Translations under genes and position numbers: made by a program
The notes under the pieces: generated by a model
Database searches by the model: none
What the model was told of the DNA's origin: nothing
Seen by the model: only the letters and a program-made list of their open reading frames with translations
Shown here: positions 20,906 through 32,769 of the stretch, piece after piece
How the letters are laid out: every line of letters begins with the position of its first letter
Position numbering within the stretch: position 1 is the stretch's first letter
Source of the DNA: Symsagittifera roscoffensis
Taxonomy: Eukaryota > Xenacoelomorpha > Acoela > Convolutidae
NCBI RefSeq assembly: GCF_963678635.1
Contig: NC_087064.1
Coordinates: forward strand, 47,415,346-47,479,345
Length of the DNA: 64,000 bases
Reading direction: 5' to 3'

Positions 20906-22612
20906 ACTTGCGAGAGCAAGTGCCTTGTAATCGGGAACAAGACTTTTTTCCGTAAACAACTTTCTTAGACTTTTGTAGGAAGTTGAGCTTGCTCTAAATG
21001 TGAACCCTCGTCACATCCGGTCACCTTGCGTCATGATCTCGAGGCAATACTGTTGCCTTGGCATCCTATGCTCTAGATTCGAGTCCCGCTCGGACCTAGT
21101 GTTTTTCAGTATATGTGAATATAATTTTTTTTCCGGAAAAAATTGCATCATCGGCCTATTGTTTTTCTGCTTAGTTGACATACCGGAGATTTTTTGCGCT
21201 GTAAGCTCTTTTCCCGGTAACTGCATGTTATGGTGATTTTCTACTATAATTTAAAGTTTTACTAACGCTGACTTAGCATATTTTCCTTATTTTTTCACTT
21301 TTCGTTCGGTCTACATGACTTGTATCGGCTTAGCTCACTAATTTGTGTCGCTCGAAGGGCAAAAATGAGTCGTTTGAAGGGCAAAAAAGTGATGTTTCAA
21401 ATTAGTTTGTCGCTATTTTTTTTCTAGTTCAGATCGGTTGTTGTTCAAAAGTTCAAAGTTTTGAAATTAAAATGCTCAGTTCTGATGGCATTTTCTTACG
21501 TTTTTTGTTTTTGGCTTAACCGCCGTCTGCCTTCTGATTGTCGGCTTAGTGGCAGCTCGATAAGCAGTAAAAGCGCAATTACGTAATTGTTGCTGGCATT
21601 TATGTTACCGACTGTTTTTTTGAATATAAATTTTTCAATTATTCCAAAAAAATCTTTCAAGAAGGCATAAAATTTCTTTATATCGTTTGTCGTTTTTGGA
21701 GATTGTTAGCAATTTTTTTGTTTAGTGAAGCGCAGTTTAAATTACTTTAATTGACACGTAGTTTCGATAGACCATAAATCAAGCACTCGAACATTTTCGT
21801 TTTGGTTTGATAGTGGCCACTCGAATATAACAATTTAATGCGACAAAAATTCGAAACTCATAATTCGAAAAATTCAAATTAATAATGAACAGACAGAAAA
21901 TGAAACTAATTTATCGTTTTCGTTGGTAAGTGGCATAACGTAGAGCCCAAGTCTGTAGCTCACAAAACAAAGTTTTTGTTTTGGCTTGCCACCAGAAAGT
22001 TCTTAGTACGAAGTGTGTTAGTACGAACTTTCTTTTTTCCAACCTAAGACGCAAATTAAAGTCCTACTTTTGGTGGCGCTTGTGAATCGGTAGGCTGCGG
22101 TAGCACTATAATGTCTTATGTGCTTTGACATTAGATTTGTATAAAGTTGACACAGTTGATGTATTTTTAATTCATCAAATGAATCGAAAAAAGTTATTTG
22201 TTTCAAACAGCAGTACAAGGATAAAAAGCTCGATTTCAAAGTTTTTGATTTCAATGTATAGTGCAATTTTTTTTGAAATGCATAATTTATACTTAATTTG
22301 GCTTTACGTTTTCCAATTTATTCGAAACAAAATTGTGTCCAATTTTATCTGATGCTACTTTTTCTGCATCGAATTGGCAATTTTTTAGCATACATAGCTG
22401 CCTTATCGGTGTCTAGTTTTCGAGAATTTTAATCATCCGTGCTTAGTGTGTGAGACTCTAATTTGCTAGGTCGTAGATTTGAATCCGGATCGTAGCTGAG
22501 TTTTTGCTAGTTTGAGGCCAATTTCTACTATCTTATTTTACTTGATCGAGCAGCTTTTTGGTCTAGTTCTTTACAAGTGTTTGCAAAGCACAGGTTCGCC
22601 TCTGTGTAGTGT
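20906..22612 (+). repeat. Dispersed repeat family, one or two nested copies
   Basis: The head (cttgtaatcgggaacaagac) is at 20925. A box B-like gattcgagtcc is at about 21072, followed by the 'tcggcctattgtttttctgcttagttgac' type body block. A second box B-like atttgaatccg lies near 22472, and an eroded tail with gcacaggttcgcctctgtgt ends near 22608. The middle (21300-22430) is T-rich and may be unrelated filler. It includes a short tandem 'cgaagggcaaaaatgagtcg' at 21351. Confidence 0.5.
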
Positions 22613-24379
22613 GTTTGGTTTTGGCTGTGTTTGGGTTTCGATATAAGTGGATTGGATTATTAGGTTGAAATTCTGAGTTCATCATTTGTGATATATTTAA
22701 TGTTTAACTCTGAAGGTGTTGATTTTTTTTCATGCTGCTTTTAAAGAAAAATCTGGAATGAAGTTTCAGCTTAAAGTTTGAAATCCTTTTGGGTTGCAAA
22801 TTACTGGAACAATTTAGGGATTGGGTTTCTTCAACTTCATATTGGTAATTTTTGCAAATGTTTTGTTATTTTTTTGCATATTTTTTTGTTGGATGGTTTA
22901 TTACGCTGTGGTTTTCTGAAGGAAAGTGCGTTATCATATCGCTTCAAAAACAGTTTGTTATGAGTTCTCACGAACTCTTTTTCGCAGGTTTTTACCTATT
23001 CATCTGTTTTTGTTTTCGATTTCGCGAGGCACTCGAAGCTCTGATTTGACCCTAAAAATGAGTCAAATACTGTGGAACGTTGTAAAGAGGCTTACGTTAT
23101 AAAAAATCGAACTTATATTTAACGAACCACAACTTTTAATCGATTCAAAAGTTCTTGGAACGTTATTTCTCTAGACTGCTTTTCTCGATACAGCTTCGGG
23201 GGCTGCTGCAAAATCTTGGTTCTCTTCGCCGCCTTCTGATTGAGAGAACTGCCGGATAGTTCAACATTTTCAAAATTATGTCGAATTTAATCAAATGTCG
23301 AATTTAAGCATTCAAAGGTATGGCACTGCATGAAAGATTCAAAGAAAAGCTGATTACGCAAGATCCAGAATAAGTTGCATTTAAAATATTGCAATAGGCG
23401 CCTCGTAAACTACGTTATGGAGAGTTTTAATTGTACACAGCTCACGTTCTATCGAGGTGAATTGGGATTGTACTTTGACTCGGTCAAAAAATTTACGTAC
23501 TAAGAAGGTTTACTTTATAATGGGGGACGTTATATTTAAATTCGGCTATACTCTTACAAGAGCGACAGTTCCCAAGAAAACTAGGTGATAAACAGGTCCC
23601 GAGTTGGTAATTACATTGGCCTGTAAAAATTTGAAAGCTTTATTGTGTATAGTTTTTGCATTTAAAACATCTCGCGAAACAATACTTTGGAAAACTTTTG
23701 ATATGGAACTTTCGTATTGCTTAGAAATGGCGTAGCCTGTATTCCAAGTTTTTCCTTTGGATGTTTTACTTCATTTTGAGCATCAAAAAAACTATGTTTT
23801 GTTAATTTAATCTTTGCATTTTTTTGACATTCTAAAATCGGATAGGCATTCTGAACTAGGTTTATTCATTTCAATTATCTCACAAAACAATGCATTAGAA
23901 AATTTTGGAATTGTTATTTTACGCTGTTTAGAAAAGTTTTGTCCGAGATTCCACATTGTTTAGAAGTGATGTTTTTTCTACATTTTCATTCCCAAATAAA
24001 TCATGCTTTGTCAGTTCAAGCTGAGTAAATTTTGCTTATGGCTTTTATTGATTGTATAAATATCGGATAGGTTTTGAAGTTTTGATTGCAACATTTACAT
24101 TCAAAAGAAGTTAAGATAAAGTTTGACTTAGTTTACTGAGTTTATTACGATGTCGCGAAGAAAGCTTCAAATTAATTCAGGACACAGGATCAAGCTTTTT
24201 CACAGCAAAGTTATTGAAAAAAATGTCAAAAAAATGAAAAAGGTAATTGAAGCTCAACTTCGCCCCGTAAAAATAAAACCTTGGTTTTTTTTAGGTTGTA
24301 AAGATCAATCGAGTTCATGTTTTTGTTTTACTGATACGTAACTTTTTGTTGATGTAATTCTGCTGTCTTTTTAATTGTT
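22613..24379. other. T-rich intergenic DNA without supported genes
   Basis: Eroded pieces of the dispersed repeat can be seen (a 'gaggcactcgaagctctgattt' tail near 23025 and a 'ccgccttctgattg' body block near 23228). I found no other structure. Confidence 0.4.
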
Positions 24380-24568
24380 CTGACCATTGAAAATAAAAGT
24401 GAGCTTACAATCCAAATTAAGCCGTGAAAATTTAGTCTTACTCCAGTAAATTTAAATCTCGAATTTTTTGAATCACCGAAAATTTTGAAATTCAACTCTA
24501 CTGGAGTAAGACCAAAATTTCACGTCATAGCTCGGATTATAAGCTCACTATTACTTCCAATGGTCGAG
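24380..24568. repeat. Foldback hairpin, arms about 80 bp, loop about 29 bp
   Basis: The left arm 24380-24459 matches the reverse complement of 24489-24568 at roughly 80%, including tactccagtaaa against ctactggagta and gagcttacaatcc against ggattataagctc. No coding potential is seen. It could be a MITE or a source of small RNA. Confidence 0.8.
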
Positions 24569-25170
24569 TTTTGCTTTTATTTAATGAGAAAAACTGTTTT
24601 CAAATGTCCTTATCATACTATAACTATCGAAGTTATAGGCTTTCGTTCAGATTCTCTTGTCACATCACGAACAAGAAACGATGCAATTTGAGAAAAAAAT
24701 TCTTTTTTTTGGTGGCCGTAGTTTAGCTGCCGCCTTTATGCACAAGCCACCGCTAGTTTTGACCGTTATGCTTTTGACCCCAAAAATGAGAATCTCGCAA
24801 TATTTTTGCCATTTTTTCGTCGGGATTTTTCATTGACTTGCTTCTCAAAATAGTGAAAAGACAAATCTGAAAGTGAAATTTCCATTCATTTCCTGGGGAG
24901 AAATCTCACTTTTATCCAGAAGAGTTGTAGAATTAAAGGAAGAATGAATTAACTTTTGAAAGTTTTTCAGGTTTTCTTTTCAGTATAAACATAGCTGAGC
25001 GTATTTGTTTTGGTCACACGCATCGGATGACCTGGTTTAAATCACAATCTGAAAAAATTGGTTTTTATCATTTCATTTTTTCTCAGCTCTCTCATTTTCT
25101 AGAAGTGGAAGCGTTCGAAATTTTTTTTCCTCTGATCAAAAAAGTCGATGTCAAGTGTATCTGACGCGCA
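24569..25170. other. AT-rich DNA, nothing recognised apart from a box B-like trace
   Basis: A 'gatgacctggtttaaatcac' stretch near 25030 loosely resembles the tRNA-like part of the dispersed repeats. Nothing else is supported. Confidence 0.35.
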
Positions 25171-27045
25171 CTCTTGATCTGAGTGCGCAGGTTTGAATCT
25201 TAATCTCAGAGAAAAAAATTATCGTTTCAAAAATCGAAACAACATGTTCCGTTTAATTCGAAGTTAAATTTTTAAAAGAAAATTCAAGACATGCGGTTTT
25301 CAGTGTTGTCACTTGTTGAATCTGTTTTTTATTAAAAAAAAAGAGCAAATTCAAGCTTGCTTGATCCGATATTTAAAAAATCATTTTTTTTCAGTTTTTT
25401 TCCATTTCATCAATTCAACAATTTTATAACAAAACAGCTTCACTTTCCGATTTTTTCTTGAGTGCCATTGAGTGAGTCTTTACCAGAAACATGTAGTGAA
25501 ATGATATAGAATTTGACAAAAAAAAATCAGAGGAAGCAGTTCGAGTTCCAGATGAGCGAGCATATTTTTTTTTTCACTTCTTCATCTTGATCGAATTGAA
25601 ATTGCTGAAATCATTTGAGTAAAAGTGTCTGCAATGTCTTCCAAACATTTGAATAAGCACAAATTTATCAAACTGTTTCGCCTCCCCACCGCAGGGGCTA
25701 GACCGGAACAGCCCTACAATATACTTGTCTCGAGCTACTCGATCGTCTTTTATTGATATCAATTGGTATTCAAGATTTGTTTTTTTTTCGATTAAACTCA
25801 GTGATTGGCAAAACTGCAAACACGACAGACTGGCGATCAGTACGTCAGGGTTCCAGTTCAAGAGAATTCAGGTACATAGTAAAAATTTTGAAAGTGAGAT
25901 CTGAAAGCACGAGTTACTAACGTAGTGCAAGCAGCAAAGATCTAAAAACCCCGATGGTGTCTCGCGACCTGACCCCTTGTTGTGGTTGGAACTTTCTGTG
26001 CTATTGGCACTTCAACCAGATACCCTTGCTGTGTGAGCAGCCGCAGGTGAGTGGGTAAGACGCACGGCCTTCAACTCAAAGGTCGTGATTTCGAATCCAG
26101 CTTCGGTCACAGTTGGAAGGATCGCAGTGTCATCCGCCTCCTCAAAGCGGGACCGGTTGCGGGAAAATGAATGACATTCTCTCCCACACGGAAAAAGGGC
26201 CCAAGGTTGAATAGTGGGAGCTGGGCTGGGAGCTAATGAAAAATTAAACAAAATCCTTGCTGTGTTACGAATTTAATAGAGCAAGCTACTTTTGTTGATA
26301 GATGCTCTAACAGTGTATTCTGCAGTAACTTGTGAGGAATCCTCGCATTCCAAATCTACTTCTTTGTAGACCCTACTTCTTTTCCTCTAGAAACTCGAAA
26401 TCTGTTAACTTTTTTGATGACTCAAGGAATCCTACAATTATGTCAAACCTACAAAAATGTGAGAGCAATTGTCTTGTAATCAGGAGCTGGACTATTCCTG
26501 TGAACTACTCGTCTTTCATACGAGTAAGAAAATGAGATTTCTCATTATGAAACTTCAATTACTTACAGGCCCTTCCCACCTGCTCATCCCACCCTTCCCA
26601 TGTGGCTTCCGGTCATAAGGTTTGTCGTTGTCTGAACTTTTCGGTTTTCTTATCTTTTTCTTGTCGACGTAGTTTCCGTTCTGTTTTTCTTAAACGATCA
26701 AGCCAAATCCTCTTGAATGTCTTGGGTCCTGATCATTGTATGTATGACGATAGAAATTTGATTTTATTCAGCTGATAATTTTTTGATTTCCTGGTTTTCG
26801 ATTGAAGCTCAGTCCTTTTAGTTTCCGTATGGTAAAATTATTTATATGAGTGCGTGTGCTCAGGGGCGGATCTAGGATTTTCTCGAAGAGAGAATAATTT
26901 TCAGAAATATTTTTGAAAATTTTGTCGACCGTTTGTTTTCTTAGCTCGACAAAATTGATTGTTTGAGCTCTCCCAGAATACTATAAAGGCCATATATTGA
27001 CAAAATTTTCTGCGACGCAGGCAAAATTTCAAGAAAAAACGGGCT
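25171..27045. repeat. Tandem duplication of about 1.87 kb, first copy
   Basis: This copy is followed directly by a second (27046-28918) that differs by a single-base change near 27366 (catgtag/cgtgtag) and by homopolymer lengths. The left edge is in a 'ctcttgatctgagtgcgcag' stretch with a box B-like ggtttgaatct. The unit holds the SINE at 26035-26254 and the head motif of the dispersed repeat near 26470. It encodes nothing I can recognise. Confidence 0.93.
26035..26254 (+). mobile_element. tRNA-derived SINE with 11-bp target-site duplications
   Basis: The head resembles a tRNA: box A-like ggtgagtgggtaagacgc, an anticodon-arm stem cggcctt/aaggtcg, and box B-like gatttcgaatcc. A body with ggaccggttgcgggaaaatg and a short A-rich tail (aaaaattaaacaaaa) follow. 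The repeat cottgctgtgt-type sequence CCTTGCTGTGT flanks it at 26024-26034 and 26255-26265, as expected for target-primed insertion. The anticodon loop lacks the usual U33, so it is not a working tRNA gene. Confidence 0.85.
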
Positions 27046-28918
27046 CTCTTGATCTGAGTGCGCAGGTTTGAATCTTAATCTCAGAGAAAAAAAATTATCG
27101 TTTCAAAAATCGAAACAACATGTTCCGTTTAATTCGAAGTTAAATTTTTAAAAGAAAATTCAAGACATGCGGTTTTCAGTGTTGTCACTTGTTGAATCTG
27201 TTTTTTATTAAAAAAAAAGAGCAAATTCAAGCTTGCTTGATCCGATATTTAAAAAATCATTTTTTTTCAGTTTTTTTCCATTTCATCAATTCAACAATTT
27301 TATAACAAAACAGCTTCACTTTCCGATTTTTTCTTGAGTGCCATTGAGTGAGTCTTTACCAGAAACGTGTAGTGAAATGATATAGAATTTGACAAAAAAA
27401 AATCAGAGGAAGCAGTTCGAGTTCCAGATGAGCGAGCATATTTTTTTTTCACTTCTTCATCTTGATCGAATTGAAATTGCTGAAATCATTTGAGTAAAAG
27501 TGTCTGCAATGTCTTCCAAACATTTGAATAAGCACAAATTTATCAAACTGTTTCGCCTCCCCACCGCAGGGGCTAGACCGGAACAGCCCTACAATATACT
27601 TGTCTCGAGCTACTCGATCGTCTTTTATTGATATCAATTGGTATTCAAGATTTGTTTTTTTTCGATTAAACTCAGTGATTGGCAAAACTGCAAACACGAC
27701 AGACTGGCGATCAGTACGTCAGGGTTCCAGTTCAAGAGAATTCAGGTACATAGTAAAAATTTTGAAAGTGAGATCTGAAAGCACGAGTTACTAACGTAGT
27801 GCAAGCAGCAAAGATCTAAAAACCCCGATGGTGTCTCGCGACCTGACCCCTTGTTGTGGTTGGAACTTTCTGTGCTATTGGCACTTCAACCAGATACCCT
27901 TGCTGTGTGAGCAGCCGCAGGTGAGTGGGTAAGACGCACGGCCTTCAACTCAAAGGTCGTGATTTCGAATCCAGCTTCGGTCACAGTTGGAAGGATCGCA
28001 GTGTCATCCGCCTCCTCAAAGCGGGACCGGTTGCGGGAAAATGAATGACATTCTCTCCCACACGGAAAAAGGGCCCAAGGTTGAATAGTGGGAGCTGGGC
28101 TGGGAGCTAATGAAAAATTAAACAAAATCCTTGCTGTGTTACGAATTTAATAGAGCAAGCTACTTTTGTTGATAGATGCTCTAACAGTGTATTCTGCAGT
28201 AACTTGTGAGGAATCCTCGCATTCCAAATCTACTTCTTTGTAGACCCTACTTCTTTTCCTCTAGAAACTCGAAATCTGTTAACTTTTTTGATGACTCAAG
28301 GAATCCTACAATTATGTCAAACCTACAAAAATGTGAGAGCAATTGTCTTGTAATCAGGAGCTGGACTATTCCTGTGAACTACTCGTCTTTCATACGAGTA
28401 AGAAAATGAGATTTCTCATTATGAAACTTCAATTACTTACAGGCCCTTCCCACCTGCTCATCCCACCCTTCCCATGTGGCTTCCGGTCATAAGGTTTGTC
28501 GTTGTCTGAACTTTTCGGTTTTCTTATCTTTTTCTTGTCGACGTAGTTTCCGTTCTGTTTTTCTTAAACGATCAAGCCAAATCCTCTTGAATGTCTTGGG
28601 TCCTGATCATTGTATGTATGACGATAGAAATTTGATTTTATTCAGCTGATAATTTTTTGATTTCCTGGTTTTCGATTGAAGCTCAGTCCTTTTAGTTTCC
28701 GTATGGTAAAATTATTTATATGAGTGCGTGTGCTCAGGGGCGGATCTAGGATTTTCTCGAAGAGAGAATAATTTTCAGAAATATTTTTGAAAATTTTGTC
28801 GACCGTTTGTTTTCTTAGCTCGACAAAATTGATTGTTTGAGCTCTCCCAGAATACTATAAAGGCCATATATTGACAAAATTTTCTGCGACGCAGGCAAAA
28901 TTTCAAGAAAAAACGGGC
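27046..28918. repeat. Tandem duplication of about 1.87 kb, second copy
   Basis: Near-identical to 25171-27045. The junction reads from aaaaaacggg straight into ctctcttgatctg, with at most a few bases of shared sequence. Right of the copy the sequence departs at about 28918 (cgggcc, then aaaaagtttgc). Confidence 0.93.
27909..28128 (+). mobile_element. Second copy of the SINE, carried by the tandem duplication
   Basis: Identical by eye to the SINE at 26035-26254. The same CCTTGCTGTGT repeats flank it at 27898-27908 and 28129-28139. It was duplicated with its surroundings and is not an independent insertion. Confidence 0.85.
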
Positions 28919-29252
28919 CAAAAAGTTTGCTTGTTTGTATGTTAGATATCCGTTCTATTCGGTATACTTTTATTCGAGATGTACCTTTTTTCCACTTGTG
29001 ACTGTTTTTTTTTGCTAGTTTTCAATGCTATGCTTGTGATTTATTGTATGTGGTCCGAAGCTCCACTTCGATTCTTTGTAACCAACATGTAAGCTAATTA
29101 TTTCGCTTTTCGGTCTTCAAATTATGGAAATCGGATTATCAACAAATAAAACGATGTTAATCGTTATATATGGAATTCCATACAGATTTTGTTGATCCAA
29201 ACTGTTGCTCATTTTCGGCATACTTATAATCAGAAGTTATCAGAAATGGTAC
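28919..29252. other. Spacer between two tandem duplications
   Basis: AT-rich. It includes an eroded tail of the dispersed repeat (ggtccgaagctccacttcga near 29052). Confidence 0.4.
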
Positions 29253-29700
29253 ATCACCCTTGATGCTATGGAACAAGAATACTGCAATTGAAGATTATAC
29301 CAAATCGCCGTAGGTACAGGTCAATGCCTTCAGTGATTTCTGTCAGAAAACTTTAGTCAACAGATAAGTTTGGTTCGCTTTTTGACTATTCTGCCCACGA
29401 GGGTGTTGATGCAGCTATCCAATCCCTTTTAACATAAGCGACTACCATTGACAAAGGAGAAGACATCACTTGATAAATGATATAGCTCGATGAATTGATT
29501 AGTTTTCTGAGTAAACGTAAAAGGTGGCAATGAGTTTGTATTTGATACACATTCATTGGAGTCAAATTTTTTTTGCAAAAGTTTTCTGGAAATAAATGCT
29601 TTTTTCAGATTTTAGATACGTTTAGTAGATTTGTGATTTGAGTGATTGTGTAACGAGAGTTACAAGCAGTAAATTCAACGCACAATCTTCAAACTAAATT

Positions 29701-30757
29701 ATGAAGATGAGATGGAAGCATTTGTGTGCTTTGTTTTCTATCTTCTTTCTCATTTTGATCGTTCTCAAATTAGTACCAGACAAAGAATGGTTCCAACCGA
29801 AGAACAGTTTCACTGACGAGAGAATTGCGGTTTTTGTGAGGACATCGACGCAGACTGCAAAGACAAGGTTGCCTCTACTTCTGCAAACATGGATAGGTCA
29901 GTCTTGATCAGAATTATCGCTCCTCTCTCAGCTGTTTTAGACAATGTATGCGCTGATTCAAAAGAAAATTGCGGAGGGTTCAAAAAACATAATGATTATA
30001 AAAGGACTGATTTATTTTGTTTCTGTTTTAAGGGTCGTCAAACAGAAGCGTCATAGTTACATCTCCGGGTCATGTTGATCATAAAAACTCGACCCACGTC
30101 TCATTCGTGCAATCAAACTGCTTTTCCAAGAATCGAAGACTGAATCAATGTTGCCAGCTGGCCTTCAGTTTGAGCTACTCTATTCGCGAGTTCCCGACAG
30201 CGTTCTGGACATGTCATTTTGACGATGATTCGTTTGTCAATACGGGACAATTGAAGACGTACCTTTCACAGTTTTCTCATTTAACAGATTATTATATAGG
30301 AAGAAACTCCTTAGCTACACCTTCTAGTGTAATCAATAAAGAAGACAAGAGACAACATTATTTCTATTTCGCAACTGGAGGCGCAGGATTATGTCTTAGC
30401 CGTCCATTACTTATGAAATTGAAATCATTCGTTGATCCTGGTCAGTATATAAGTCAGTGTGATCAAACTGGTCTTTCGGATGATGTTTTATTGGGATACC
30501 TTCTTTCGAAAGAAGTTGGTGTGCGGCTAACCATTACGAATCGTTTGCACTCGCATCTTGAAGACTTGAGCGCTATGAAACGAGAATTACTTCAGAAACA
30601 AATAACTCTGAGTTACAATTTGAATTACGAAAATAAAGTCAGCTTACCAAATATGTGGAACATTGATGATTCAACTGGTTTCAAAAGACTCACTTGTTTA
30701 ATTTATGGTGTCGGAGTTTCCCAAAGCTGCGAGTCCACGACGCACAAATTGGTATGA
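29701..30757 (+). CDS. fng: Fringe-like beta-1,3-N-acetylglucosaminyltransferase, copy 1
   Basis: Exon 1 (29701-29896) and exon 2 (30033-30757) join through a 136-bp GT-AG intron in phase 1 to give 306 residues. A signal anchor at about residues 8-25 (LCALFSIFFLILIVLKLV) predicts a type II Golgi membrane protein. The GT31/Fringe fold shows the metal-binding HFDDDSFVN (D129-D131), FATGGAGLCLSR at about 178-189 and the acidic pair in LSDDVLLGYL (D215-D216), then HSHLEDL. Known Fringe enzymes extend O-fucose on Notch EGF repeats. The length and the end after the 'CLIYGVG' segment fit the family, though the last 10 residues read past a donor-like ggtatga, so an extra exon is possible. The other GT31 members I considered (C1GALT, B3GLCT) fit less well. 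AATAAA at 30901 suits its 3' end. Confidence 0.88.
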
Positions 30758-30900
30758 AAATATCTGAGTCAAACTATTTTTACTTGATGAAACGAGATTG
30801 ATGAAGTAATTTCGTATAAAGCAAAAATAGCCGGTTGCCGAGATTTTTCAGGCCATGGACATTTTTCGAGAAATCAATTTCGAAAAAAAACTAAAAATAT

Positions 30901-30906
30901 AATAAA
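30901..30906 (+). other. Polyadenylation signal AATAAA of Fringe-like copy 1
   Basis: A canonical hexamer 144 bp after the stop codon, and the only one in this 3' flank. The duplicated copy has it at the same offset. Confidence 0.5.
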
Positions 30907-31384
30907 TACTTTTTTCTGGAAAGTGATGAGGGAATTATCACCCTTGATGCTATGGAACAAGAATACTGCAATTGAAGATTATACCAAATCGCCGTAGGTA
31001 CAGGTCAATGCCTTCAGTGATTTCTGTCAGAAAACTTTAGTCAACAGATAAGTTTGGTTCGCTTTTTGACTATTCTGCCCACGAGGGTGTTGATGCAGCT
31101 ATCCAATCCCTTTTAACATAAGCAACTACCATTGACAAAGGAGAAGACATCACTTGATAAATGATATAGCTCGATGAATTGATTAGTTTTCTGAGTAAAC
31201 GTAAAAGGTGGCAATGAGTTTGTATTTGATACACATTCATTGGAGTCAAATTTTTTTTGCAAAAGTTTTCTGGAAATAAATGCTTTTTTCAGATTTTAGA
31301 TACGTTTAGTAGATTTGTGATTTGAGTGATTGTGTAACGAGAGTTACAAGCAGTAAATTCAACGCACAATCTTCAAACTAAATT

Positions 31385-32441
31385 ATGAAGATGAGATGGA
31401 AGCATTTGTGTGCTTTGTTTTCTATCTTCTTTCTCATTTTGATCGTTCTCAAATTAGTACCAGACAAAGAATGGTTCCAACCGAAGAACAGTTTCACTGA
31501 CGAGAGAATTGCGGTTTTTGTGAGGACATCGACGCAGACTGCAAAGACAAGGTTGCCTCTACTTCTGCAAACATGGATAGGTCAGTCTTGATCAGAATTA
31601 TCGCTCCTCTCTCAGCTGTTTTAGACAATGTATGCGCTGATTCAAAAGAAAATTGCGGAGGGTTCAAAAAACATAATGATTATAAAAGGACTGATTTATT
31701 TTGTTTCTGTTTTAAGGGTCGTCAAACAGAAGCGTCATAGTTACATCTCCGGGTCATGTTGATCATAAAAACTCGACCCACGTCTCATTCGTGCAATCAA
31801 ACTGCTTTTCCAAGAATCGAAGACTGAATCAATGTTGCCAGCTGGCCTTCAGTTTGAGCTACTCTATTCGCGAGTTCCCGACAGCGTTCTGGACATGTCA
31901 TTTTGACGATGATTCGTTTGTCAATACGGGACAATTGAAGACGTACCTTTCACAGTTTTCTCATTTAACAGATTATTATATAGGAAGAAACTCCTTAGCT
32001 ACACCTTCTAGTGTAATCAATAAAGAAGACAAGAGACAACATTATTTCTATTTCGCAACTGGAGGCGCAGGATTATGTCTTAGCCGTCCATTACTTATGA
32101 AATTGAAATCATTCAGTGATCCTGGTCAGTATATAAGTCAGTGTGATCAAACTGGTCTTTCGGATGATGTTTTATTGGGATACCTTCTTTCGAAAGAAGT
32201 TGGTGTGCGGCTAACCATTACGAATCGTTTGCACTCGCATCTTGAAGACTTGAGCGCTATGAAACGAGAATTACTTCAGAAACAAATAACTCTGAGTTAC
32301 AATTTGAATTACGAAAATAAAGTCAGCTTACCAAATATGTGGAACATTGATGATTCAACTGGTTTCAAAAGACTCACTTGTTTAATTTATGGTGTCGGAG
32401 TTTCCCAAAGCTGCGAGTCCACGACGCACAAATTGGTATGA
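31385..32441 (+). CDS. fng: Fringe-like beta-1,3-N-acetylglucosaminyltransferase, copy 2
   Basis: Exons 31385-31580 and 31717-32441 give a 306-residue protein equal to copy 1 except at residue 199, Ser instead of Val (AGT at 32115-32117), in the loop before DPGQYIS. All catalytic motifs are intact (HFDDDSFVN, FATGGAGLCLSR, LSDDV). The upstream 448 bp are duplicated too, so if the promoter lies within that distance both copies can be expressed. The change of two adjacent bases in one codon, against almost none in non-coding DNA, is notable. The copy could also be an allele wrongly placed in tandem by assembly. Confidence 0.86.
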
Positions 32442-32584
32442 AAATATCTGAGTCAAACTATTTTTACTTGATGAAACGAGATTGATGAAGTAATTTCGTA
32501 TAAAGCAAAAATAGCCGGTTGCCGAGATTTTTCAGGCCATGGACATTTTTCGAGAAATCAATTTCGAAAAAAAACTAAAAATAT

Positions 32585-32590
32585 AATAAA
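32585..32590 (+). other. Polyadenylation signal AATAAA of Fringe-like copy 2
   Basis: It lies at the same offset (144 bp after the stop codon) as in copy 1. Confidence 0.5.
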
Positions 32591-32769
32591 TACTTTTTTC
32601 TGGAAAGTGATGAGGGAATTCCGGCTCAGATGATTATGTTTCCGAATGGAATATTAACATATTTTTATCGACATAAAAGTTTTTCTTTGATAAGTTTATC
32701 TTGTATAAAGTGACTCTCCACTCGTTTGTCAAGGATCTTTCAAGTTTCACACGTTCTAAAAAGCGGTTC

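Larger units (their letters stand above)
29253..30936. repeat. 1684-bp tandem duplication with a Fringe-like gene, first copy
   Basis: The unit starts with atcacccttgatgctatgga and ends with tgatgagggaatt. The next copy begins at 30937 without a spacer. I found only a G/A difference (29440 against 31124) and a two-base change in a codon (30431-30433 against 32115-32117) between the copies. The unit holds the whole coding region, 448 bp upstream of the start codon and a polyadenylation signal. Confidence 0.95.
30937..32620. repeat. 1684-bp tandem duplication with a Fringe-like gene, second copy
   Basis: It matches 29253-30936 at over 99.5%. The junction ggaatt/atcaccc shows essentially no homology between the two original ends (tgagggaattccggctc on the right, aaatggtacatcaccct on the left), which points to end joining or template switching instead of recombination between repeats. 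Confidence 0.95.

Noticed and set aside
26035-26110. A functional tRNA gene
   Set aside because: The acceptor stem does not close, the anticodon loop lacks U33, and the sequence continues into a SINE body with an A-rich tail and target-site duplications.
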